Shown piece after piece: positions 8,208 through 13,493 of a stretch of 13,493 bases of DNA; within the stretch, counting starts at the first letter, position 1, and every line of letters begins with the position of its first letter. The position numbers and the translations under genes are program-made. The stretch comes from CAZSPL01 sp964608735 (GTDB lineage: Bacteria > JAJVIF01 > JAPKYR01 > CAZSPL01), in contig CAZSPL010000095.1 of assembly GCA_964608735.1 (NCBI GenBank), positions 1 through 13,493 of the forward strand, read 5' to 3'. The notes beneath the pieces are model-generated. The model worked only from the letters and a program-made list of their open reading frames with translations. It did no database searches and was not told the origin of the DNA.

Positions 8208-8243
8208 TAATGGGTAATCAATAATAACTGTTCAATACTGATA

Positions 8244-8702
8244 TTACACGAGTTCACTGATAACCTGCCCGACAACTTCGATTACCGCGCTTTCAACCTC
8301 CGGTGACAATGGGTCCCCTATCTCGAACCCCTTGCCTTCGACCCCATAAACTATCACCTTAGATGGCAATTGGCCGAGTACCCGCGCAAGTTCAATCGCC
8401 TCGGGTATGCTGAACGCGTGTGTCGAAAACCTGAAATATTCCACCGGCATCTTCTGCTCGGTTGCGTCGAACCGGAATATCCTCCCTGTCTCGGAACCTG
8501 ATTTTACAGCATCGAGAAGAATCACCGTCTTGGCATCTTTCATCAAATCGAGCAACTCCGAAATTTCACCGAAATTGACCAGCACGCTCACCCCTTCGGG
8601 CACTTTATCCATGAGTTGCTGCGCGATGCAGAGCCCGGCCGCGTCATCACCGCGATACGGGTTGCCGATGCCGATTACAACAAACCGATTTCCATTCTCC
8701 AT
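8244..8702 (-). CDS. Hydrogenase maturation endopeptidase, probably for the group 3b alpha subunit
   Basis: This is a nickel-dependent checkpoint protease of the HycI/HybD family (peptidase M52) that trims the large-subunit C-terminus after nickel insertion. The 152 residues begin with MENGNRFVVIGIGNPYRGDD. The three metal-contact positions of the family are visible as Asp20 (in GDD), Asp64 (LLDAVKSG) and His95 (FSTHAFS). The ATG at 8702 has an excellent ribosome site, AGGAGGG, about eight bases upstream; an upstream in-frame ATG at 8732 lies inside the alpha gene, lacks such a site and adds ten non-family residues. Position directly after the alpha subunit suggests that this is its substrate. 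It differs clearly from the second protease of the locus (4827-5306), matching the rule that each NiFe large subunit has its own protease. It appears to be the last gene of the first operon. Confidence 0.92.
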   Translation of the reverse strand: MENGNRFVVIGIGNPYRGDDAAGLCIAQQLMDKVPEGVSVLVNFGEISELLDLMKDAKTVILLDAVKSGSETGRIFRFDATEQKMPVEYFRFSTHAFSIPEAIELARVLGQLPSKVIVYGVEGKGFEIGDPLSPEVESAVIEVVGQVISELV

Positions 8703-8718
8703 TTTAATTTCCCTCCTG

Positions 8719-10008
8719 CTATTCTCTTTCAATATTAAGTTTCAAAAAGTGGCATGAGCAGGAAATGCATGGGTCATAGTTCCTGACGACCTGTTCGCAT
8801 TGCCACTGGAGCTTGTCATCGGACAGGTTGAGGTTCGCCTCGACAAAATGCCTGAGGTCATCCTCGATTATCCCCTGGTTCTGGGCGGTCGGCGGGACGA
8901 TCTTGGCATCGCGTATCAGGCCGGCGTCGTCGATTTCATAGCGATGGTAGCACAGCCCGCGCGGCGCTTCCGACGCCCCATGCCCGACTCCCGCTTTCGG
9001 CATTACCTCGATGAACGGCGACTCGGGCGGCTCATAGGCGTCGATGATTCGGATGGCTTCCTCGATGGCGTAGAGGCATTCCACGCTCCTTGCGATTATG
9101 CTCTTGAAAGGGTTGCCGCAGAACGGCTCGAGGCCGGCTTTCCGGGAGACATCCTTGCAGCGCTCGGTCAACTGGTTGAAACAGTTGTTGAATCGAGCCA
9201 GCGGACCGACGTGATAATTGCCGTGGGCCACCCGGATGCTGTGGAGTGATGTGCTGTGTTTGACATGCTGTTCGTGGAAGTGGTTTGTGAAATCCTGCAG
9301 CTCGATATCCAGCCCCTTGTTCGAGACCACCCTGCCCTCGTTGAACGGGTATTCATCGGGATGCCTCAGGCAGACATATTCATAGTCCTGCTCGAAGTCG
9401 GGGAACGGAAGCGCGCCCGTCCAGATGACCGTCTCCTCGGCATCCAGGAGGGCATTCTCCAGTTTTTCACGCAGCGGCTTAAGCTCCTTCTTGGTCGGGA
9501 CCTTGTACCATCCACCCACGCGCGGATTTATCGGATGTATCTCCCTTCCGCCGAGAAACGCGACGACATCATTGCCGAGCTTCTTCAGCCGCAAAGCCCG
9601 ATGTACCGCATCGGGATGATCCTTCGCCATCTGGATGGCATCCTGGTAACCGAGGAAATCCGGCGCGTGCAGCATGTATACATGAAGATAATGGCTTTCG
9701 AGCCATTCGCCGCATACGAACATGCGCCTCAATTCCCTGATGGGCCCCCCGATCTTCACCCCGCATGCGTCTTCCATGGCGGTCGACGCGGCCATCTGGT
9801 ATGTCACCGGGCATATGCCGCAAATCCGGGCCGTAATGTCCGGCGCCTCGGTGAATTTCCGCCCCCGGAGGAACGCTTCGAAGAAACGCGGCGGCTCGAA
9901 TATCCGCAGCTGGACTTCCTTCACCTCGTTGTCCTTCACCTTGACATGCAGCGCGCCTTCACCTTCCACGCGGGCAAGGTAGTCGGCTTTGATCGTTCTA
10001 TTTGTCAT
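8719..10008 (-). CDS. hydA: Group 3b [NiFe]-hydrogenase large (alpha) subunit
   Basis: This is the catalytic subunit holding the NiFe(CN)2CO centre in the cytoplasm; it is not the [FeFe] HydA. The 429 residues from the ATG at 10008 start with ADYLARVEGEG. Both metal-binding cysteine pairs are present: RICGICP (C63, C66) and DPCISC near the C-terminus (C414, C417). The GHGASEAPRGLCYH block is typical of group 3 enzymes. Family knowledge predicts proteolytic removal of the tail after His420, here nine residues (FLKLNIERE). An additional cysteine, C419, lies directly before that histidine (CISCSCH). The frame also runs upstream to 10089, but that part lies inside the delta gene and reads as non-family sequence, so the start at 10008 is preferred. 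The two genes overlap by 11 bases. A dedicated maturation protease follows 16 bases after the stop. Confidence 0.94.
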   Translation of the reverse strand: MTNRTIKADYLARVEGEGALHVKVKDNEVKEVQLRIFEPPRFFEAFLRGRKFTEAPDITARICGICPVTYQMAASTAMEDACGVKIGGPIRELRRMFVCGEWLESHYLHVYMLHAPDFLGYQDAIQMAKDHPDAVHRALRLKKLGNDVVAFLGGREIHPINPRVGGWYKVPTKKELKPLREKLENALLDAEETVIWTGALPFPDFEQDYEYVCLRHPDEYPFNEGRVVSNKGLDIELQDFTNHFHEQHVKHSTSLHSIRVAHGNYHVGPLARFNNCFNQLTERCKDVSRKAGLEPFCGNPFKSIIARSVECLYAIEEAIRIIDAYEPPESPFIEVMPKAGVGHGASEAPRGLCYHRYEIDDAGLIRDAKIVPPTAQNQGIIEDDLRHFVEANLNLSDDKLQWQCEQVVRNYDPCISCSCHFLKLNIERE

Positions 10009-10777
10009 GGGCTTCACTCTCTTTTCGGAACGCTTCCGCGTATGCATTGAATCCGCGGAACGCCCTGCTGATATCGGCGTCCTTGACACCGAGCTCGGAC
10101 CATTGTTCGCTCAGGGACGAAGTGTTCGGGGTTTCCTTGGGACCGAAACACCCGTAACACCCCCGGTTATATGACGGACACAGCGCGCCGCATCCCGCCT
10201 GCGTGACCGGCCCGAGGCACGGCGTGCCCTGGGAAACCATCACGCAGATATTCCCGAGCTGCTTGCATTCCATGCAAAGGCTGTGCTTCGGGATACTCGG
10301 CTTGCGCCCGATTAAATAGGCGCAGATCAATTCGACAAGTTGCCATTTATTGATAGGGCATCCCCGCAGCTCGAAATCGACATTGACATGCTCCGAAATC
10401 GGCGTGGATTTCTTGAGCGTGTCTATGTATCCGGGCGATGCATAGACTATCGAGATGAAATCGTCCACGTTCTTGAAGTTTCTCAGGGCCTGGATGCCGC
10501 CCGAGGTCGCGCACGCCCCAAGGGTGATAAGGACTTTCGACTGGCGGCGTATCTTGTGAATCCTCTCCTCGTCGTGGGGAGTGGTGATGGAGCCTTCGAC
10601 AAGGGACACGTCATACGGCCCTCTCATTTCCGCCCGCGTCGCTTCGGGGAAATATGCAAGGTCGATCTCCCCCAGCACCGCGAGCAGTTCTTCCTCGCAG
10701 TCAAGCAGGCTGAGCTGACAGCCGTCGCAGGATGCGAATTTCCAGACCGCGAGTTTGGGCTTTCTCTTGTTTGCCAT
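9998..10777 (-). CDS. hydD: Group 3b [NiFe]-hydrogenase small (delta) subunit
   Basis: The 259-residue protein is the cytoplasmic small subunit that wires the NiFe site to the beta/gamma electron-transfer subunits. It lacks a signal peptide. The proximal [4Fe-4S] ligands are visible as CDGC (C17, C20), GAC (C89) and RGCP (C140). Eight further cysteines at 168, 171, 178, 187, 196, 200, 207 and 210 (starting with CMEC and ending with CYGCFGP) can bind two more [4Fe-4S] clusters, the normal three-cluster pattern of this group. It belongs to the NADH:ubiquinone oxidoreductase 20 kDa superfamily. The ATG at 10777 follows the gamma stop by one base and has a modest GAGAG ribosome site. The 3' end overlaps the alpha-subunit start by 11 bases. 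The immediate neighbours on both sides fit the beta-gamma-delta-alpha order known from Pyrococcus sulfhydrogenase. Confidence 0.94.
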   Translation of the reverse strand: MANKRKPKLAVWKFASCDGCQLSLLDCEEELLAVLGEIDLAYFPEATRAEMRGPYDVSLVEGSITTPHDEERIHKIRRQSKVLITLGACATSGGIQALRNFKNVDDFISIVYASPGYIDTLKKSTPISEHVNVDFELRGCPINKWQLVELICAYLIGRKPSIPKHSLCMECKQLGNICVMVSQGTPCLGPVTQAGCGALCPSYNRGCYGCFGPKETPNTSSLSEQWSELGVKDADISRAFRGFNAYAEAFRKESEAHDK

Positions 10778-10778
10778 G

Positions 10779-11618
10779 TTATATCTCTCGTTTCTCGAAG
10801 AATTGTTTAATCTCGGAAAACTTGAAAACCGGGCCGTCCTTGCAGATAAAAAACGGTCCGAGCTGGCAGTGCCCGCAATGGCCTATCCCGCATTTCATGT
10901 TGCGCTCCATCGAGACGTATATGTCGGAGTTCTCGACGCCGCGCTTGTTAAGTTCCTGGATAGTGAACCGCATCATCACTTCGGGGCCGCAAACCAGAGC
11001 GGTCGTATGGTATGGGTCGAAGCTCGCCCTGGGTATGAGCGATGTCACGAGGCCGACATTGCCGCGCCATCCGCTCGGCGCCGTATCCACGGTCAGGTGC
11101 ACATCGAGATCAAACCGGCCGCGCCATTGTTCAAACAGCTTGGGGAAGAGAAATTCCTTCGGCGACCTGGCTCCGTAGAGGACGACGACCTGACCGTAGC
11201 TCTCACGGTGCGCGAGTATGTAATATATGGCGCCCCTCAGAGGGGCGGTTCCGATGCCGCCGATGACGATCACCACGTCGTTGCCTTTCGCCTCATCCAA
11301 TGGCCACCATGTTCCAAGAGGCCCCCGGACACCGATTATGCTGCCCTTCTTCAGTTTGCAGATTGCGGACGAGACCGTACCGATGCTCCTCACCGTATGA
11401 ACGAGCTTGGAGTTGTCCGTCGGGTCGCCGCTTATGGAGATCGGTACTTCACCGATGCCGTAGGCATAGAGCATGTTGAACTGCCCCGGCCTGAAAGAGA
11501 ATTTCTCCTTGCTCACAGCGGGTTCAAGTTCGAGGGTGTGCGAGTCATGCGTCTCCCGCGTGATGCGCTGGATCTTGAAACGATGCGTTACCATCGGTTC
11601 CGTCGCTGTAATCGCCAT
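10779..11618 (-). CDS. hydG: Group 3b hydrogenase gamma subunit (FAD/NAD(P)-binding, [2Fe-2S])
   Basis: This is the diaphorase-like subunit that should exchange electrons with NAD(P)H; it belongs to the ferredoxin-NADP reductase superfamily (HydG/AsrB-like) and is unrelated to the radical-SAM HydG of [FeFe] enzymes. The 279 residues show an FAD-binding half with RPGQF at 43-47 and GEVPISIS at 56-63, a nucleotide-binding half with GGIGTAP at 120-126 and a later CGPEVMM, and a C-terminal [2Fe-2S] site with cysteines 243, 248, 251 and 259 (CGIGHCGHCQLGPFFIC). Length and domain order are normal for the family. The ATG at 11618 has a strong site, GGGAGG five bases upstream, formed by the last codons of the CNB gene whose TAG ends at 11621. 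A later Met at residue 9 is a less likely start. The stop is one base from the delta-subunit ATG, so translation is probably coupled. NADP versus NAD preference cannot be read from the sequence by eye. Confidence 0.93.
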   Translation of the reverse strand: MAITATEPMVTHRFKIQRITRETHDSHTLELEPAVSKEKFSFRPGQFNMLYAYGIGEVPISISGDPTDNSKLVHTVRSIGTVSSAICKLKKGSIIGVRGPLGTWWPLDEAKGNDVVIVIGGIGTAPLRGAIYYILAHRESYGQVVVLYGARSPKEFLFPKLFEQWRGRFDLDVHLTVDTAPSGWRGNVGLVTSLIPRASFDPYHTTALVCGPEVMMRFTIQELNKRGVENSDIYVSMERNMKCGIGHCGHCQLGPFFICKDGPVFKFSEIKQFFEKREI

Positions 11619-11620
11619 CT

Positions 11621-12094
11621 CTACCTCCCTCCCTTGCTGACATCGCCGTAGATGTCCAGCATCTGTATTCTCGTCGCTTCGAGCAACGCCGACATTGTCG
11701 CTGTCGTGCGCTTCAGAAGCTCGTATCCGATCTCATGATTCGAATCGCAAAACTCGCGAAGCCCTTGTCCTTCGATGCAGATGGCCCTCGTGAGCTCGAC
11801 CGCCCTTACGTCGAACCGGCACTGGTATGGGGGTATCAGCCAGCAATAACCGAGTATCTGGTTCTCGCCGACGGTCGTGATGATAATGGAACCCCGCTCG
11901 GGCGTGAATACTTCAAGCGCGACCTTGCCATGGAGGATCAGGTAGAAGCAATTGCCGGGCTCGTCTTCCCGCATGAGGAATTCCCCGGGATTGAATGCAA
12001 GTTCCCTTGCGCTCAAGCTGACTTCCTTGATGTGATCGGGATTCAGGCCCTTGAAGAACGGGTGTTCCGAAATTATTCGCTCAATTTTCTCCAC
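11621..12094 (-). CDS. Free-standing cyclic-nucleotide-binding-like domain protein
   Basis: The 157-residue protein is a single CNB-like beta-roll (about residues 10-110: FNPGEFLMREDEP, HGKVALEVF, GENQILGYCWLIPPY) followed by a C-terminal helix. There is no helix-turn-helix, so it is not an ordinary Crp/Fnr transcription factor. It aligns without gaps to the C-terminal domain of the upstream beta subunit, about 70 identical of some 147 positions by eye, pointing to duplication of one module. The stretch where Crp-type proteins bind cyclic-nucleotide phosphate (usually an Arg followed by Ser/Thr) reads GYCWLIPPYQCRFDVRAV here, so the ligand may be unusual or absent. It has cysteines at 49, 84, 92, 106 and 116, of which only the last is shared with its paralogue. 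The start is GTG, supported by AAAGGAG six bases upstream. It sits between the beta and gamma subunit genes, so it is probably an accessory or regulatory part of that hydrogenase. Function is inferred only. Confidence 0.85.
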   Translation of the reverse strand: MEKIERIISEHPFFKGLNPDHIKEVSLSARELAFNPGEFLMREDEPGNCFYLILHGKVALEVFTPERGSIIITTVGENQILGYCWLIPPYQCRFDVRAVELTRAICIEGQGLREFCDSNHEIGYELLKRTTATMSALLEATRIQMLDIYGDVSKGGR

Positions 12095-12100
12095 TTTGGT

Positions 12101-12107
12101 CTCCTTT
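12101..12107 (-). promoter_or_regulatory. Shine-Dalgarno site for the CNB protein (GTG start)
   Basis: AAAGGAG on the minus strand, with a six-base spacer (ACCAAA) before the GTG at 12094. It lies just after the beta-subunit stop codon and supports the non-ATG start. Confidence 0.7.
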
Positions 12108-12113
12108 CAGTCA

Positions 12114-13493
12114 TCAGGAATGATCGCCGTATATATCCAGCAACTGCATCCTCGTGGCTTCAATACGCTGCCCTATCATCCGGGCGACATTTTTGCTGAC
12201 AACATAGCTCAGATGGGGATCCTTGGCGCACCTCTCCCGCAGGCTGACAGCCTCGATGGTGATAGCCCTCGTCAGTTCGATGGCCTGTGCGTCGAAACGC
12301 CACTTGTATGGCGGCACCATCCATGACCACCCGAGCATATCCCCCTCGCCCATCGTCTGCATCACTATCGCTCCCCGCTCCGGGGAGAAAGTCTCGATGG
12401 CGACCTTGCCGTGCCGTATCAGGTAGAGCCTCTCGGCAGGTTCCCCCTCGTGGAATATGAATTCACCGGGATTGAACCGCGCTATCGACGCGTTCTCCGC
12501 GATGAATTCGAGGTACTTGTCATCCAACTCCTGTATGAACGGGTGATCGCTCAGGATCCTCATCATCGTCGCGATGCTCTTGTTGATATCGGGAACGCAT
12601 GTGCGGCATTTTATTTCGCCGCCCCGGATGCCCTTCACTTCCTCGGTTATGTCTATCCCCGCCGGGCACCATGTGATGCATCTCCCGCAGCCCACGCAGC
12701 CGATCGCGTCGAACTGGTCCTGCCATGTCGCCAGCTTGTGGGTGATCCACTGGCGGTATCTCGAGCGCGGGGATGAGCGGGTGCTCCCGCCGTGGATGTA
12801 GCCGAAATCGACGGTGAAACAACTGTCCCACTTGCGCCAGCGTACTGCCGTATCCCCTTTCAGATCGCTGGTGTCTTCTATGATATTGCAGAAACACGTG
12901 GGGCATACCATCGTGCAGTTGCCGCAGGAAAGGCAACGCGTCGCGACATCGTCCCAGTGGACATGCTCATAACTGCTGTAGAACAGTTCTTTCAATCCGG
13001 CGGTTTCGAGCTCACGCCCCATCTTGCCGGCGGCTTCCTCGAGAAGCTTGCTCCCGAGGCTTGTCGCGTTCTCATCGGCGCGCGGTACCGCCATCCCATG
13101 GACGATCTCCTTGCCCTTCTCGGACCCGGCCTCGATCAGGAAATAATGGTTGTCATCCTTGATGACTTCCGTCAACGCGAGATCGAAGCCCCAATCCGCC
13201 TTCGGGCCGGTGCCCATCGACGTGCAGAAGCAGGTTCCGCCGGGCTCGGTGCAGTTCACCGCGATGATGAGCGTATTGTCCCTTCGCGATTTGTAAATTT
13301 CGTCGACGAAATCACCGTTGAGGAAAACGCTGTCCTGTCTCTCGATCGCCTTCAGATCGCAGGGCCTTACGCCGAAGAATGCCCATTTCGGCATATCGCC
13401 GTTGTTCTTCACCACCTGGAACCCCGTACCCTTGCGCTTGGCTTCCCACAGGGCGACCGATGAAGGGTGGAGGTATTTCTTCCAGGAATGCTG
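12114..13493 (-). CDS. hydB: Group 3b hydrogenase beta subunit (4Fe-4S protein) with C-terminal CNB-like domain, 5' partial
   Basis: This is the iron-sulfur electron-transfer subunit of a sulfhydrogenase-type enzyme (HydB/AsrA-like), expected to relay electrons between the flavin subunit and the NiFe module in the cytoplasm. The frame stays open to the window edge, and the 26 codons before the GTG at 13415 (reading QHSWKKYLHPSSVALWEA and on) look like family sequence, so the true start lies outside. Counting from the GTG codon: family motif CTEPGGTCFCTSMGTGP at 55-71, a ferredoxin-type CLSCGNCTMVCP at 161-172, a second cluster CVGCGRCITWCP at 240-251, and an extra CRTC pair at 270-273. Residues about 286-430 form a CNB-like beta-roll (FNPGEFIFHEGEP, HGKVAIE) ending in a helix with ATRMQLLDIYGD. 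That domain is not part of classical HydB; it continues in frame, so it is a real fusion rather than a frameshift. The next gene is a free-standing paralogue of this domain, starting 19 bases after the TGA stop. Confidence 0.88.
   Translation of the reverse strand, partial: QHSWKKYLHPSSVALWEAKRKGTGFQVVKNNGDMPKWAFFGVRPCDLKAIERQDSVFLNGDFVDEIYKSRRDNTLIIAVNCTEPGGTCFCTSMGTGPKADWGFDLALTEVIKDDNHYFLIEAGSEKGKEIVHGMAVPRADENATSLGSKLLEEAAGKMGRELETAGLKELFYSSYEHVHWDDVATRCLSCGNCTMVCPTCFCNIIEDTSDLKGDTAVRWRKWDSCFTVDFGYIHGGSTRSSPRSRYRQWITHKLATWQDQFDAIGCVGCGRCITWCPAGIDITEEVKGIRGGEIKCRTCVPDINKSIATMMRILSDHPFIQELDDKYLEFIAENASIARFNPGEFIFHEGEPAERLYLIRHGKVAIETFSPERGAIVMQTMGEGDMLGWSWMVPPYKWRFDAQAIELTRAITIEAVSLRERCAKDPHLSYVVSKNVARMIGQRIEATRMQLLDIYGDHS

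Larger units (their letters stand above)
7901..8243. other. AT-rich intergenic region between the two hydrogenase operons
   Basis: This is the only gap over 300 bases. No convincing gene was found in either direction. It is much richer in A and T than the coding DNA and carries several inverted repeats (8125-8145, 8162-8174, 8186-8207, and the arms 8189-8197 with 8235-8243). It is the natural place for termination of the group 3b operon and for the promoter of the group 1 operon; the best candidates are listed separately. Confidence 0.8.

Noticed and set aside
11621..12094. Crp/Fnr-type transcription regulator
   Set aside because: The protein ends after the beta-roll and one helix; no helix-turn-helix domain is encoded.
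13413..13415. GTG at 13415 as the true start of the beta subunit
   Set aside because: The frame is open for 26 more codons to the window edge with family-like sequence, so the gene is truncated by the window rather than started here.

Overview
The window is a dense [NiFe]-hydrogenase locus. All 13 protein-coding genes lie on the minus strand, so the DNA reads from the right edge (13493) to the left edge (1). No convincing plus-strand gene, tRNA, rRNA, CRISPR array or insertion sequence was seen. The likely host is a diderm, anaerobic or facultatively anaerobic bacterium: one hydrogenase carries a twin-arginine (Tat) export signal, Shine-Dalgarno sites are clear, and there are several TTG/GTG starts. 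The style recalls deltaproteobacteria or uncultivated lineages from sediment or the subsurface, but the sequence does not fix the taxon.

Region 1 (13493 to 8244) encodes a cytosolic, group 3b-type hydrogenase of the sulfhydrogenase / NAD(P)-linked kind. In transcription order it holds: the iron-sulfur beta subunit (5' end outside the window) with a cyclic-nucleotide-binding-like (CNB) domain fused to its C-terminus; a free-standing paralogue of that CNB domain; the flavin/NAD(P) gamma subunit; the small delta subunit; the NiFe alpha subunit; and a dedicated C-terminal maturation protease. Spacing is tight, with several overlaps, so this looks like one operon.

Region 2 (7901 to 8243) is the only long gap. 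It is AT-rich, contains several inverted repeats, and probably holds the end of the first transcript and the promoter of the second.

Region 3 (7900 to 4827) encodes a Tat-exported, periplasmic group 1 uptake-type hydrogenase: small subunit, large subunit and its maturation protease. The small subunit has a cysteine where classical enzymes have the proline beside the medial cluster. This predicts three [4Fe-4S] clusters, as in [NiFeSe] enzymes, yet the NiFe site uses ordinary cysteine codons. No membrane anchor or cytochrome gene accompanies it.

Region 4 (4825 to 134) holds the shared maturation genes hypA, hypB, hypF, hypC and hypD, coupled by short overlaps. hypE is not in the window; only 133 bases remain after hypD and none of them resembles its start.

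Together the genes could build one enzyme that exchanges H2 with the cytoplasmic NAD(P)H pool and one that oxidises (or makes) H2 in the periplasm. Each has its own endopeptidase and both share one Hyp machinery. The least understood part is the pair of CNB-like modules built into the group 3b operon.
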